Source: Thioclava sp. JE_KL1
Lineage (GTDB): Bacteria > Pseudomonadota > Alphaproteobacteria > Rhodobacterales > Rhodobacteraceae
Direction: 5' to 3'
DNA: 64,000 bases
Assembly: GCF_009296265.1 (NCBI RefSeq)
Contig: NZ_WBJS01000007.1
Location: 186,001-250,000, forward strand
Part shown: positions 17,169-26,242 of the stretch, one piece after another
Position numbering within the stretch: the first letter of the stretch is position 1
How the letters are laid out: each line of letters starts with the position of its first letter
Position numbers and translations under genes: made by a program
The notes under the pieces: model-generated
Database searches by the model: none
Seen by the model: only the letters and a program-made list of their open reading frames with translations
What the model was told of the DNA's origin: nothing

Positions 17169-17846
17169 ATGAAACGCTACATCTTTCCGCTGCTGCTGGG
17201 CATCGTCGGCTGCGCGATCCTGATCTCGCTCGGCATCTGGCAGGTGCAGCGCCTTGGCTGGAAAGAGGCGATGCTGGCCGAGATTTCCGCCAAGATCGAA
17301 GGCCAGCCGCAGGCGCTGCCGCCTGAAGGCACCGACACCAAGCCGCTGAAATACGAACCCGTCACGGTAAGCGGGCGCACGACGGGGCTGGAAACCCTCG
17401 TGCTCTCGGGCCAGAAGGGCGTCGGCGCGGGCTACCGGGTCATCGACGCTTTCGAGACGGATCAGGGCCGCAAGATCCTGCTCGATCGTGGCTTCATCCC
17501 CGAGGGCGAAAAGGGCACCGACCGCCCCGCCACGGAGCTCACCGTCACCGGCAACCTGCACTGGCCCGAAGAGACCGACAGCTACACGCCCGAGCCCGAC
17601 GCCAAGACCGGCATCTGGTTTGCTCGCGACGTGCCCGCGATGGCCGCCAAGCTCGGCACCGAGCCGATCCTGATCGTCGCCCGCACCGTCGAAGGCGCCG
17701 CGCAGGGCATAACGCCGGTCCCCGTCACCATCACCGGCATCCCCAATGACCACCTCGGTTACGCGATCACCTGGTTTTTGCTCGCAATCGTCTGGGCTGG
17801 GATGACAATCTTTCTTCTCTGGCGTATCAGGCGGCAACAGGCCTGA
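17169..17846 (+). CDS. SURF1-family oxidase assembly protein
   Basis: The 225-residue protein has the SURF1 plan: an N-terminal transmembrane helix (about residues 4-25; LLLGIVGCAILISLGIWQVQ), a periplasmic domain and a C-terminal helix (about 195-217). The conserved W-Q-x-x-R-x-x-W-K segment is present (WQVQRLGWKEAM), as is the YRVIDAFET...GRKILLDRGFIP region. SURF1 proteins help insert heme A into oxidase subunit I. I chose ATG 17169, with TTGGAGG upstream; a TTG at 17166 is in frame. Its position after coxC supports the assignment. Sometimes called shy1. Confidence 0.92.
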   Translation: MKRYIFPLLLGIVGCAILISLGIWQVQRLGWKEAMLAEISAKIEGQPQALPPEGTDTKPLKYEPVTVSGRTTGLETLVLSGQKGVGAGYRVIDAFETDQGRKILLDRGFIPEGEKGTDRPATELTVTGNLHWPEETDSYTPEPDAKTGIWFARDVPAMAAKLGTEPILIVARTVEGAAQGITPVPVTITGIPNDHLGYAITWFLLAIVWAGMTIFLLWRIRRQQA

Positions 17847-17855
17847 GGATTGACG

Positions 17856-19253
17856 ATGCGTTATGTTTCCACGCGGGGCAAAGCCCCGGTTCTGAATTTC
17901 GGCGATGCGATGCTGACGGGGCTTGCCCGTGACGGCGGGCTTTACGTGCCCGAGACCGTGCCGCAGTTCTCCGCCGATGAGATCGCCGCGCTCGCAGGGC
18001 AGCCCTACGAGGAAGTCGCGTTCCGTGTGATGAAGCCCTTCGTCTCCGAGACTTTCTCGGACGAGGAACTGCGCGGCGCCATCACGCGCGCCTATTCCGG
18101 CTTTGGCCATGTCGCCCGCGCGCCGATGGTGCAGCTGGCACCGAACCACTTCCTGCTGGAGCTGTTCCACGGTCCCACGCTCGCGTTCAAGGATTTCGCG
18201 ATGCAGGTGATCGGTCAACTGTTCCAGATCGAACTGCAGAAACGCAACCAGAAGATCACCATCGTCGGCGCCACCTCGGGCGATACCGGCTCGGCGGCGA
18301 TCGAGGCCTTCCGCGGGCTCGACAATGTCGATGTGTTCATCCTCTTCCCGCATGGCCGGGTGTCCGAAGTGCAGCGCCGCCAGATGACGACGCCCATCGA
18401 GAGCAATGTCCACGCGCTCGCGCTCGACGGCGATTTCGACGATTGCCAAGGCAAGCTGAAGGACATGTTCAACGACTTTGATTTCCGTGACGAGGTCGGT
18501 CTGGCGGGCGTGAACTCGATCAACTTCGCCCGCGTGCTGGCGCAGATCGTGTATTTCTTCTCCTCGGCCGTGGCGCTCGGTGCGCCGCAGCGCAAGGTCT
18601 CCTTCACCGTGCCCACCGGCAATTTCGGCGATATCTTTGCGGGCTTCCTTGCGAAGGAAATGGGCCTGCCGGTCGAGCGTCTGGTGATCGCGACCAACCA
18701 GAACGACATCCTGCACCGCTGCCTCGAGAAGGGCGATTACACCAAGCAGGGCGTCACGCCCTCGATCTCGCCGTCGATGGATATCGAGGTGAGTTCGAAC
18801 TTCGAGCGCGCGCTGTTCTGGGCCTACGGCAAGGACGGGGCCGCGATCGAGAAGCTGATGGACGAGCTGAAAACCGAAGGCTCCTTCACCGTCTCCGAAA
18901 ACGCCATCGGTGCGCTGCGTGACATCTACGACAGCGGTTCGGTCGGCGAGGCGCGCACGATGGAAGAGATCGGCGACACGCTGAAGGAAACCGGTGAACT
19001 GCTCTGTCCGCATTCCGCAGTCGGCGTGAACGTGGGCAAAACGTCGGTCGCGCGTGACCCGGCCACGCCGATGATCACACTCGCCACTGCGCATCCCGCC
19101 AAGTTCCCCGATGCGGTGGAAGAGGCGACGGGCATCCGTCCCGACCTGCCGCCGCGCATGGCCGACCTGTTCACCCGCGAGGAGCGCGTGACCCGCGTGC
19201 CGAATGACCTTGCAGACCTTGAAGCCCTGATCCGGGAGCGCCGCCGCACATGA
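17856..19253 (+). CDS. thrC: Threonine synthase
   Basis: The 465-residue PLP enzyme converts O-phosphohomoserine to threonine. The N-terminal MRYVSTRGKAPVLNF and LARDGGLYVPE are typical of the long (class 1) form. The PLP lysine lies in GPTLAFKDFAMQ (about residue 112). TIVGATSGDTGSAAIEAF forms the phosphate-binding loop, and FTVPTGNFGDIFAGFLAK is conserved. TGAGGA precedes ATG 17856; the TTG at 17850 is an in-frame extension. Its stop overlaps the start of the M16 peptidase gene. Its substrate pathway starts from the lysC product at 31300, but the two genes are not linked in an operon. Confidence 0.96.
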   Translation: MRYVSTRGKAPVLNFGDAMLTGLARDGGLYVPETVPQFSADEIAALAGQPYEEVAFRVMKPFVSETFSDEELRGAITRAYSGFGHVARAPMVQLAPNHFLLELFHGPTLAFKDFAMQVIGQLFQIELQKRNQKITIVGATSGDTGSAAIEAFRGLDNVDVFILFPHGRVSEVQRRQMTTPIESNVHALALDGDFDDCQGKLKDMFNDFDFRDEVGLAGVNSINFARVLAQIVYFFSSAVALGAPQRKVSFTVPTGNFGDIFAGFLAKEMGLPVERLVIATNQNDILHRCLEKGDYTKQGVTPSISPSMDIEVSSNFERALFWAYGKDGAAIEKLMDELKTEGSFTVSENAIGALRDIYDSGSVGEARTMEEIGDTLKETGELLCPHSAVGVNVGKTSVARDPATPMITLATAHPAKFPDAVEEATGIRPDLPPRMADLFTREERVTRVPNDLADLEALIRERRRT

Positions 19254-20509
19254 TCGAAATGACCACCCTGAAGAACGGTCTGCGCATCATCACCGAGTCG
19301 ATGCCGGGCCTCGCCTCTGCCGCGATTGGCGTCTGGATCACGGCCGGTGGCCGCCACGAGCGCCCCGAGCAGAACGGCATCGCGCATTTCCTCGAGCACA
19401 TGGCGTTCAAGGGCACCAAGACGCGCTCGGCGCTGCAGATCGCGGAAGCCATCGAGGATGTAGGCGGCTATATCAACGCCTATACCTCGCGCGAGATGAC
19501 CGCCTATTACGCCCGCGTGCTGGCCGAAGACGTGCCGCTCGCGCTCGACGTGATTTCGGACATTCTGCTGAACCCGGTCTTCGATCAGCGCGAGATCGAG
19601 GTGGAGCGCGGCGTGATCCTGCAAGAGATCGGCCAGTCGCTCGACACGCCCGACGATGTGATTTTCGACTGGCTGCAAGAGGCCGCGTACCCCGATCAGC
19701 CGATGGGCCGCACGATCCTCGGCCCGGCGGAGAAGGTCCGCAGCTTCGCGCGCGACGATCTCTCGGCTTTCGTGACCGAACATTACGGCCCCGATCAGAT
19801 GATCCTTTCGGCGGCGGGTGCGGTCGATCACGCGGAGATCGTGAAGCGTGCCGAGGATATCTTCGGCGACCTGCGCCCCGCGCTGAACCCCGCGCCCTAT
19901 CCGGCGAAGTGGATCGGTAACGAGCGGCGCGAGATCAAACAACTCGAACAGGCGCATTTCGCGCTTGGCATCGAGTCGCCCAGCTATCGTGACGCCGATC
20001 TCTACACCGCGCAGGTCTATTCTGTGGCGATGGGCGGGGGGATGTCCTCGCGCTTGTTCCAGAAGATCCGCGAAGAACGGGGTCTGTGCTACACGATCTT
20101 CTCGCAGGCAGGCGCCTATGAGGATACCGGCATGTTCACCGTCTATGCGGGCACCTCCGGCGACGAGGTCCGCGGTCTGGCCGAACTGACCATCGACGAG
20201 CTGAAACGCGCCGCCGAAGACATGACCGAGGTCGAGATCGCCCGCGCCCGCGCCCAGATCAAGGCCGGGCTGCTGATGGGGCTTGAAAGCGCCTCGGCGC
20301 GCGCGGAACGTATGGCGCGCAGCCTCTATATCTGGGGCCGCGTGCCCGGGATCGACGAGGCCTCTGCCCGCATCGACAGCGTCACCCGTGATGCGGTGCG
20401 CGATTTCGGCGAACGGCTCGCCGTCGGCGGGCGCACGGCCATGGCGCTTTACGGCCCGGTCAAAGATGCGCCCGAGCTTGGGGAGCTGCGCGAAAGGCTC
20501 GCCGCCTGA
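19250..20509 (+). CDS. M16-family zinc peptidase (processing-peptidase type)
   Basis: The 419-residue protein is like the bacterial relatives of mitochondrial processing peptidase beta. It has the inverted zinc motif HFLEH (about residues 46-50, in NGIAHFLEHMAFKGT) and the distal glutamate in ERGVILQEIGQS (about 120-131). The C-terminal half has the glycine-rich substrate loop (VYSVAMGGGMSSRLFQKIRE) and ERGLCYTIFS. It is expected to be cytoplasmic, as no signal peptide is visible. The start ATG 19250 overlaps the thrC stop as ATGA; ATG 19259 is possible. The thrC-M16-GNAT order is seen often in related genomes. The natural substrates are not predictable. Confidence 0.92.
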   Translation: MIEMTTLKNGLRIITESMPGLASAAIGVWITAGGRHERPEQNGIAHFLEHMAFKGTKTRSALQIAEAIEDVGGYINAYTSREMTAYYARVLAEDVPLALDVISDILLNPVFDQREIEVERGVILQEIGQSLDTPDDVIFDWLQEAAYPDQPMGRTILGPAEKVRSFARDDLSAFVTEHYGPDQMILSAAGAVDHAEIVKRAEDIFGDLRPALNPAPYPAKWIGNERREIKQLEQAHFALGIESPSYRDADLYTAQVYSVAMGGGMSSRLFQKIREERGLCYTIFSQAGAYEDTGMFTVYAGTSGDEVRGLAELTIDELKRAAEDMTEVEIARARAQIKAGLLMGLESASARAERMARSLYIWGRVPGIDEASARIDSVTRDAVRDFGERLAVGGRTAMALYGPVKDAPELGELRERLAA

Positions 20510-21093
20510 TGTTCGCGCGTCGTCGTCAGCTGCGGATCGATACGGATCGAATGATCCTGCGTCCGCCGCAGCATGGGGATTATCGTCCTTGGGCCAGCCT
20601 GCGCGAGGACAGCCGCGACTTCCTGGTGCCGTGGGAGCCGAGTTGGTCCTCCGACCACCTCAGCCGCAAGGCGTTCTCGAACCGGGTCTATTGGGCGGCG
20701 CGCGCGATTGCGAATGGCACCGCCGTTCCCGTCTTCCTGTTCTCGCGCCGCGACGACATTTTTCTGGGGGCGATCACGCTCGACAATATCCGGCGTGGGC
20801 CCGCGCAGGCGGGCACACTGGGCTATTGGATCGGCCAACGCCACGCGCGTCATGGCTATATGCGCGAGGCGATTGAGGCCGTGGTTCATTACGCCTTCAC
20901 CAAGCTCGACCTGAGCCGCATCGAGGCAGCCTGCCTGCCGGAGAACGCGGCCTCGCGCGGGGTGCTGGAGAAATCCGGTTTCAAATACGAGGGCGTCGCG
21001 CAAAGCTACCTGCAGATCAACGGGCGCTGGCGCAATCACGTGCTCTATTCCAACCTGCGCTCGGATCGCCGGGGACGGACGGATGTCCGATAG
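20509..21093 (+). CDS. GNAT N-acetyltransferase, RimJ-like
   Basis: The 194-residue acetyltransferase resembles the RimJ/RimL group that acetylates protein N-termini. The early strand TDRMILRPPQHGDYRPWASL (about residues 11-30) is typical. The acetyl-CoA region is GYWIGQRHARHGYMREAIEA (about 105-124), followed by LSRIEAACLPENAASRGVLE and KSGFKYEGVAQSYLQING. It starts within the stop of the M16 gene (TGATG), so translation is coupled. Its target is unknown; ribosomal protein alanine acetylation is the family precedent. Confidence 0.88.
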   Translation: MFARRRQLRIDTDRMILRPPQHGDYRPWASLREDSRDFLVPWEPSWSSDHLSRKAFSNRVYWAARAIANGTAVPVFLFSRRDDIFLGAITLDNIRRGPAQAGTLGYWIGQRHARHGYMREAIEAVVHYAFTKLDLSRIEAACLPENAASRGVLEKSGFKYEGVAQSYLQINGRWRNHVLYSNLRSDRRGRTDVR

Positions 21094-21136
21094 GGACGCT
21101 TGCGCTCGCGCGACATGGTGCGGGGCGAACGGTCGA

Positions 21137-21195
21137 GGGGGCGCTGCCCCCGCTGGCGTAGCCAGCCCCCCGGGATATTTCAGCCAAGCCGAAGG
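21137..21195 (+). repeat. Intergenic GC-hairpin element, copy B
   Basis: GGGGGC-GCT-GCCCCC (21137-21151) is followed by CCCCCCGGGATATTT (ending 21180) and CCAAGCCGAAG (21184-21194). The tail merges with the ribosome-binding site GAAGGAGG of the gene starting at 21204, so here the element may shape the 5' untranslated region of that gene. Confidence 0.75.
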
Positions 21196-21203
21196 AGGCA
21201 GAG

Positions 21204-22607
21204 ATGCGCACCGCCGCTGATGAGAGTTTCGTCGAGACGCTGCGGGACGCGGTGCCGGGCCTGAGCCTCGGGGCGCCGGGCGCGTCCTATCTGGAAGAGC
21301 CGCGCGGGCGGTATCACGGTCTTGGCGGAGTTCTGGTGAAGCCGACGTCGACCGAAGAAGTCGCCGCGGTTCTGAAGCACTGCCATGCGGCGGGTGTGGC
21401 CGTGCTGCCCTATGGCGGGGGCACCGGTCTGGTCGGCGGCCAGATTACCGAAGACGGTCCCGCGCCGGTCATCCTGAGCCTCGAGAAAATGAATGCCGTG
21501 CGCGCGGTCACCGGCCATGTGCTGGAGATCGAAGCGGGCGCGACGCTGCTCGAGGCCCAGCAGGCGGCGGAAGGCGCGGAGCGGCTGTTCCCGCTGACGA
21601 TCGCAAGCCAGGGCTCTGCCCGGATCGGCGGTGTGCTGGCGACCAATGCGGGCGGGGTGAACGTGCTGCGTTATGGCAATGCGCGCGAGCTGTGTCTGGG
21701 CGTCGAAGCGGTGCTGGCCGATGGCAAGGTGATCTCGGGGCTCAAGCATCTGCGCAAGGACAATACCGGCTACGATCTGAAGGATCTGCTGATCGGCTCC
21801 GAGGGCACGCTCGGTATCATCACGGCGGCGACCCTGCGGCTCTTCGCGCGCCCGGCGGAGGTCGGCACGGCGATGATGGTGGTCGAAAGCCCCGCCGCCG
21901 CGCTGGAACTTCTGGAACTGGCCGAGGCCCGGATGCCCGGGTGCGTGTCGGCCTTCGAGATGATCTCGGGGCAGGGGCTGCGCTTTCTCGACGAGGTCGG
22001 ACCGGAGGTGCATCAGCCTTTTGAGACCCGCCCCGACTGGTCGGTGCTGATCGAGATCGGTCTGCCCGAAGGGCTGGCGCCGGAGGAGGCGCTGGCAGAG
22101 CTGTTCGAGGCGGCCGAGGGACTGGTCAGCGACGGGGTGATTGCAAGTTCCGAGAGCCAGCGCGCCCAGATGTGGGCCCTGCGCGAGAGCCTGCCGGAAG
22201 CGAACAAGCGGATCGGGTCGATCTCGAGCCATGACATCTCGCTGCCGCTGCCGAAGCTCGCCGCGTTCATCGAAGAGGCGCGCGGCGCGCTTCTCGACCT
22301 CGGCAATATCCGCATCAACTGCTTCGGCCATGTCGGCGACGGCAACCTGCATTTCAATGCGTTCCCCGCCGAGGGGCGCGACCGCAAGGAATACGAGAAC
22401 CTGCGCCGCGCGATCCCCGAAACGGTCTACGATCTGGTCGACCGTTTCGGCGGCTCGATCTCGGCCGAGCACGGGATCGGGCGGCTCAAGGTGGGCGATC
22501 TGGAGCGTTACGGCGATCCGGGCAAGCTCGCTGCGATGCGCGCGATCAAGGCGGCGCTTGATCCCAAAGGCATCCTGAACCCCGGCGCGGTGTTGGCGGA
22601 GCGCTGA
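21204..22607 (+). CDS. FAD-linked 2-hydroxyacid dehydrogenase (GlcD/D-lactate type)
   Basis: The 467-residue flavoprotein has a PCMH/FAD_binding_4 domain (about residues 38-215) and an FAD-oxidase C-terminal domain (about 220-465). Key sequences are VLPYGGGTGLVGGQ, LFPLTIASQGSARIGGVLAT, NAGGVNVLRYGNARELCLGV, LIGSEGTLGIITAATLRLF, CFGHVGDGNLHFNAF and SAEHGIGRLK. The two histidine-bearing motifs are the metal/substrate site of this family. Candidate substrates are D-lactate, glycolate or D-2-hydroxyglutarate; the sequence does not decide. As no glcE or glcF lies next to it, a stand-alone D-2-hydroxyacid dehydrogenase is more likely than glycolate oxidase subunit GlcD. GAAGGAGG precedes ATG 21204. 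Confidence 0.9.
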   Translation: MRTAADESFVETLRDAVPGLSLGAPGASYLEEPRGRYHGLGGVLVKPTSTEEVAAVLKHCHAAGVAVLPYGGGTGLVGGQITEDGPAPVILSLEKMNAVRAVTGHVLEIEAGATLLEAQQAAEGAERLFPLTIASQGSARIGGVLATNAGGVNVLRYGNARELCLGVEAVLADGKVISGLKHLRKDNTGYDLKDLLIGSEGTLGIITAATLRLFARPAEVGTAMMVVESPAAALELLELAEARMPGCVSAFEMISGQGLRFLDEVGPEVHQPFETRPDWSVLIEIGLPEGLAPEEALAELFEAAEGLVSDGVIASSESQRAQMWALRESLPEANKRIGSISSHDISLPLPKLAAFIEEARGALLDLGNIRINCFGHVGDGNLHFNAFPAEGRDRKEYENLRRAIPETVYDLVDRFGGSISAEHGIGRLKVGDLERYGDPGKLAAMRAIKAALDPKGILNPGAVLAER

Positions 22608-22620
22608 GGGCCAAGAGAAA

Positions 22621-22651
22621 CGCGCCCCGCCAGGAGAGCAGGCGGAGCGCG
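22621..22651. terminator. GC-rich hairpin between convergent genes
   Basis: CGCGCCCCGCC and GGCGGAGCGCG pair with a single mismatch around a nine-base loop, 14 bases after the stop of the FAD-linked dehydrogenase gene. There is no real T run on either side, so it is only a candidate terminator for the two converging transcripts. Confidence 0.4.
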
Positions 22652-22730
22652 GCGTTCTGGTTCACGTGTCATTGCAAGCAGCCGAACCATCAGGCCGGCT
22701 CAGGGTAAGTCGATTCGCGTAAGAAAGACG

Positions 22731-23153
22731 TTAACGCGGTCCCAGCGCGGCGGCCTGCCGGGCAATCCGTGCCACGTCACGGCTGAGGGGAAGGTCCCGC
22801 TCCATCCGGTCGATAGCGACCCAGCGTGCATCCAGCGCGTCGTCGTCCGCGACCGGCTCTCCGGCCTGCCACCGGCATTCGACAGCGACCAGCACGAAGT
22901 GATGCTCCAGCGTGCCCTTTCCATCATCCGCGAGGACGTCGAGCGCGTTGAAGGCATGGGTGGCCCGCGCCTGCACGCCGGTTTCCTCCAGCAACTCGCG
23001 CTCTGCCGCCGCAAGAAGCGTCTCGCCGAACTCGACCTTGCCGCCGGGAAAGCCCCAGAGCCCGGCATCTGGCGGGTTCGCCCGCTGGACCAGCAGCGCC
23101 TGCCCGTCGCGGATCACGACGGCAAGAATGGCGGGTGTCGGGCGGGGGCTCAC
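22731..23153 (-). CDS. Nudix hydrolase
   Basis: The 140-residue protein has a complete Nudix box matching GX5EX7REUXEEXGU: GKVEFGE, then TLLAAAE, then RELLEETGV (about residues 32-54). These enzymes hydrolyse nucleoside diphosphates linked to another moiety. [20 protein letters not shown] resembles MutT/ADP-ribose-type members, but the substrate cannot be named. I chose GTG 23153, which overlaps the apt stop (GTGA) and has GAGG at good spacing; a GTG at 23171 is also in frame. It is the last gene of mtnP-apt-nudix, so nucleotide clean-up linked to purine salvage is plausible. Confidence 0.88.
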   Translation of the reverse strand: MSPRPTPAILAVVIRDGQALLVQRANPPDAGLWGFPGGKVEFGETLLAAAERELLEETGVQARATHAFNALDVLADDGKGTLEHHFVLVAVECRWQAGEPVADDDALDARWVAIDRMERDLPLSRDVARIARQAAALGPR

Positions 23154-23680
23154 GCCCCCTCGAATTCGCACAGAACGCTGACATTCATGCCGCGATCTTC
23201 GAGCAGTTTGCGCCCGCCCAGTTCCGGCAGATCGACGATGAAGGACAGGCCCACGATCTCGCCGCCGACGCGCTCGATCAGTTGGATGCCCGCCTGCGCG
23301 GTGCCGCCGGTGGCTAGAAGATCGTCGACGACCAGAACCTTCTCGCCGGGCTTGATCGCATCCTCATGCATCTCCATCACCGCCTCGCCATATTCCAGCT
23401 GGTAGGCCTGCGAAATTGTCTGACCGGGCAGCTTGCCCTTCTTGCGGATCGGCACGAAGCCTTTCGAGAGCTGATGCGCGATCGCGCCGCCGATGATGAA
23501 GCCGCGCGCCTCCAGCCCCACGACCTTGTCGATCTGCTGGCCCGCCCACGGGTGCAGCAACTGGTCGATCGCCATGCGGAAGCCGCGCGGATCGGCGAAG
23601 AGCGTCGTCACATCGCGGAACATGATCCCCTCATGGGGGAAATCGGCGATGGTGCGGATATAGTCTTTGACGTTGTTCAT
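23150..23680 (-). CDS. apt: Adenine phosphoribosyltransferase
   Basis: The 176-residue enzyme makes AMP from adenine and PRPP. It has the type I PRTase PRPP-binding motif [16 protein letters not shown] (about residues 119-134), the [18 protein letters not shown] segment (about 14-31) and [20 protein letters not shown] 23680 begins seven bases after the mtnP stop with AGAGGATCCC as the ribosome-binding region. Since MtnP releases adenine from methylthioadenosine, this operon recycles that adenine to AMP. Confidence 0.95.
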   Translation of the reverse strand: MNNVKDYIRTIADFPHEGIMFRDVTTLFADPRGFRMAIDQLLHPWAGQQIDKVVGLEARGFIIGGAIAHQLSKGFVPIRKKGKLPGQTISQAYQLEYGEAVMEMHEDAIKPGEKVLVVDDLLATGGTAQAGIQLIERVGGEIVGLSFIVDLPELGGRKLLEDRGMNVSVLCEFEGA

Positions 23681-23687
23681 GGGATCC

Positions 23688-24560
23688 TCAGAGGTCGAGC
23701 ACGCGGCCCGCGATGGTCTTCAGTTTGCGCGCCATCTCGGGGTCGCGCTTGTCGGGGGCGGTCATGATCGCGCTGTCGAGGGCGTGGGTGCAGCCGGTGG
23801 CGCAATCGCCCGCAGCGCCTTTCAGCAGAGCGGGCAGAGCCGCGATCAGATCGCGCGCCTTGTCGGCGTTCTTCATCGCGACGGCAACGACCTGCGCCAC
23901 ATCCACCGCATCATGATCGGGGTGCCAGCAGTCGTAATCGGTGATCATCGCGACGCAGGCATAGTGCAGCTCCGCCTCACGGGCGAGCTTGGCCTCGGGC
24001 ATGCCGGTCATGCCGATCACGTCGGCGGCCCACTGGCGGTAAAGCTCGCTCTCGGCCTTGGTCGAGAATTGCGGCCCCTCCATCGCGACATAGGTGCCGC
24101 CCGTATGGACGCTCACGCCGGTCTTGCGCGCGGCCTCGGCGCAGGCGGCCGAGAGGTCGGAGCAAACAGGATGTGCGACCGAGACGTGGCCCACCATGCC
24201 GGGGCCGAAGAAGGTTTTCTCACGCGCGAAGGTGCGGTCGATATACTGGTCCACGATCAGGAAATCGCCCGGCGCATAGGCCTCTTTCAGGGAGCCCACG
24301 GCGGAGACGGCGATCAGATCGGTGACGCCCAGCTGTTTCATCGCGGCGATATTGGCGCGGTAGGGGACGGTGGTCGGCGTCTCGACATGGCCGCGCCCGT
24401 GGCGGGGCAGGAAGGCCATCTTCACACCGTCCAGCGTGCCGGTCAGCACCTGATCGGAGGGCGCACCGAACGGCGTCTCGACGGTGATCCATTCGGCCCC
24501 TTCGAGCCCGTTGATCTGATAGACGCCCGAGCCGCCGATCACCCCGATCATTCTGTCCAT
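23688..24560 (-). CDS. mtnP: S-methyl-5'-thioadenosine phosphorylase
   Basis: The 290-residue enzyme phosphorolyses methylthioadenosine to adenine and 5-methylthioribose 1-phosphate. The N-terminus [15 protein letters not shown] is diagnostic. It also has [58 protein letters not shown] and [21 protein letters not shown] chose ATG 24560 (AAGGA 13 bases upstream); ATG 24569 and 24551 are possible. Methylthioadenosine arises from polyamine synthesis and from acyl-homoserine lactone synthesis by LuxI, a gene for which lies at the right edge of the window. It is the first gene of a three-gene operon with apt and a Nudix gene. Confidence 0.95.
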   Translation of the reverse strand: MDRMIGVIGGSGVYQINGLEGAEWITVETPFGAPSDQVLTGTLDGVKMAFLPRHGRGHVETPTTVPYRANIAAMKQLGVTDLIAVSAVGSLKEAYAPGDFLIVDQYIDRTFAREKTFFGPGMVGHVSVAHPVCSDLSAACAEAARKTGVSVHTGGTYVAMEGPQFSTKAESELYRQWAADVIGMTGMPEAKLAREAELHYACVAMITDYDCWHPDHDAVDVAQVVAVAMKNADKARDLIAALPALLKGAAGDCATGCTHALDSAIMTAPDKRDPEMARKLKTIAGRVLDL

Positions 24561-24697
24561 TCTGCGCATCCTTCGCCTGTCTTTTCCGCGTCGCGGCGAG
24601 CCTAAGCGCCACGGCCCCGGGAGGAAAGAGGGATTGCAGCCACTTGCCGCGCGGTCTATCGGCGCAGGGGGATATGGGAGTCCCCACGGGAGGATCT

Positions 24698-25576
24698 ATG
24701 GAAAATATCCGCGGCTCGGTGCTGATGGTCGTCGCGATGGCGGCCTTCGCGATGGAAGACATGTTCGTCAAATCCGCCTCGACCCATCTCGCGGTGGGCG
24801 TGGTGCTGATGCTGTTCGGCCTCGGCGGGATGGCAGTCTTCGCAGGGCTCATCACCGCGCGCGGGCAGCGTCTGCTGCATCCGGCGCTTGCCTCGAAACC
24901 GCTCCTGATCAAGCTCGCGCTCGAAGTGGTGGGGCGTCTCGGCTACACGCTGGGGATCGCGCTGACGCCGCTGTCCAATGCCTCTGCGATCCTGCAGGCG
25001 ACGCCGCTCGTGGTGGTTGCGGGCGCCGCGGTGGTGTTTTCCGAACGCGTCGGCATCCGCCGCTGGGTCGCGGTGGGGATCGGGTTCATCGGCGTGCTGA
25101 TCGTGCTGCGCCCCGGCCTCGACGGCTTCGTCCCGGCTGCCCTTTGGACCGTGCTGGGGATGCTGGGGTTCGCGGGCCGCGATCTGGCGACGCGCGCCTG
25201 CCCGCCGGTCCTGTCGAATTTCCAGCTCAGCTTCTACGGCTTCATGATGCTGATCCCGACCGGCGTGCTGATCCTGCTGATCTTCGGCGGTGTGACGACG
25301 CCTGATCTCTTTGCGCTGCGTGACGTGGCCGGTGCGGTGGCCTTCGGCAGCCTCGCCTATTGGTCGCTGACCAAGGCGATGCGGATGGGCGAGGTCTCGG
25401 TCATCACGCCCTTCCGCTACACCCGCCTGATCTTCGCGCTGATCCTCGGCGCGGTGGTGTTCGGCGAGCGGCCCGATGCGGCGATGATCGTGGGCGCGGC
25501 GCTGATCGTGGCGAGCGGCCTCTACACGCTTGTCGAAGGCCGACGCAGCCGGGCGCGCGCACGGATCAGAGCTTAG
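24698..25576 (+). CDS. EamA/DMT-family transporter
   Basis: The 292-residue membrane protein has ten predicted transmembrane helices in two EamA repeats (about residues 5-140 and 148-282). Motif-like parts include ALTPLSNASAILQATPLVVV at the end of the first repeat and KAMRMGEVSVITPFRYTRLI in the second. Drug/metabolite transporters of this type export amino acids or other small metabolites; the substrate is not predictable. GGGAGGATCT directly before ATG 24698 decides the start against 24644 and 24674. Its 3' end overlaps the convergent flavin reductase gene by 11 bases. Confidence 0.88.
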   Translation: MENIRGSVLMVVAMAAFAMEDMFVKSASTHLAVGVVLMLFGLGGMAVFAGLITARGQRLLHPALASKPLLIKLALEVVGRLGYTLGIALTPLSNASAILQATPLVVVAGAAVVFSERVGIRRWVAVGIGFIGVLIVLRPGLDGFVPAALWTVLGMLGFAGRDLATRACPPVLSNFQLSFYGFMMLIPTGVLILLIFGGVTTPDLFALRDVAGAVAFGSLAYWSLTKAMRMGEVSVITPFRYTRLIFALILGAVVFGERPDAAMIVGAALIVASGLYTLVEGRRSRARARIRA

Positions 25577-26165
25577 GCCGCAGCATCTCGAAGGTTTCCG
25601 ACACGGCCGCGTAATCGCCGCGATTGCCGAGCCGCACCAGACGGTCGGGCGGTGAATAGAGCCCGTCCTTCAGGCAATCGTCCGCAATATGGATGCCCGT
25701 CACCTCACCATGCACGAGGTAATTCCCCTCGCCCAGAAGCTTGATCACCTGAACGACTCGACATTCGAGCGAGGCCGGCGCCGCCGCCACACGCGGGCAA
25801 TCTATCGTCTCGCATTCCGCCTTCTCGATCCCGCATTTGGCGAACTCATCTGTGCCGGCCGGGAAATTGGCGCAGGAGGCGTTCATCTGATCCTTCAGCG
25901 CATAGGTCACGAGATTGGCGCAGAACACACCCGCTTCGCGCAGCTGCGAGACGCTGTCCTTCGTGCCGTCGCGGTCGGGCTTCACCCCGGTCGAGGAGAA
26001 CATCACCTGCGGTGGCGTATAGGCGACCGCGTTGAAGAAGGAGTAGGGCGCGAGGTTGTCGCCCATCTCGCTGCGCGTCGAAATCCAGCCGATCGGACGC
26101 GGGGCGACGATGGAATTGAACGGGTTATGGGCGAGAGGGTGGCCATCCGAGGTGCGATAGAACAT
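25566..26165 (-). CDS. Flavin reductase-like FMN-binding protein
   Basis: The 199-residue protein has the flavin reductase split-barrel domain (about residues 10-160). Its N-terminal NSIVAPRPIGWISTR and the LAPYSFFNAVAYTPPQVMFS segment are characteristic of the DIM6/NTAB subgroup. FCANLVTYALKDQMNASCAN and LECRVVQVIKLLGEGNYLVH follow. Such proteins bind FMN and reduce flavin or act as flavoprotein oxidoreductases of unknown substrate. AGGAGAAAGC precedes ATG 26165. It is divergent from the GNAT gene at 26243 and convergent with the EamA gene. Confidence 0.87.
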   Translation of the reverse strand: MFYRTSDGHPLAHNPFNSIVAPRPIGWISTRSEMGDNLAPYSFFNAVAYTPPQVMFSSTGVKPDRDGTKDSVSQLREAGVFCANLVTYALKDQMNASCANFPAGTDEFAKCGIEKAECETIDCPRVAAAPASLECRVVQVIKLLGEGNYLVHGEVTGIHIADDCLKDGLYSPPDRLVRLGNRGDYAAVSETFEMLRPKL

Positions 26166-26242
26166 GCTTTCTCCTGTTTGATCCCGAACTTAGCGCATGC
26201 TACCGCGCAGGAAAGGGGCAGCCTGAAAGGGGCGGCGGGCGT

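Noticed and set aside
16323-19094. Minus-strand open frame of 923 residues across coxC, SURF1 and thrC
   Set aside because: It crosses three conserved plus-strand genes and their intergenic hairpin, with no motifs. It is an artefact of high GC content.
23688-24700. Search for a SAM- or adenine-type riboswitch before mtnP
   Set aside because: The leader before 24560 is short and shows no conserved riboswitch core or strong paired structure.
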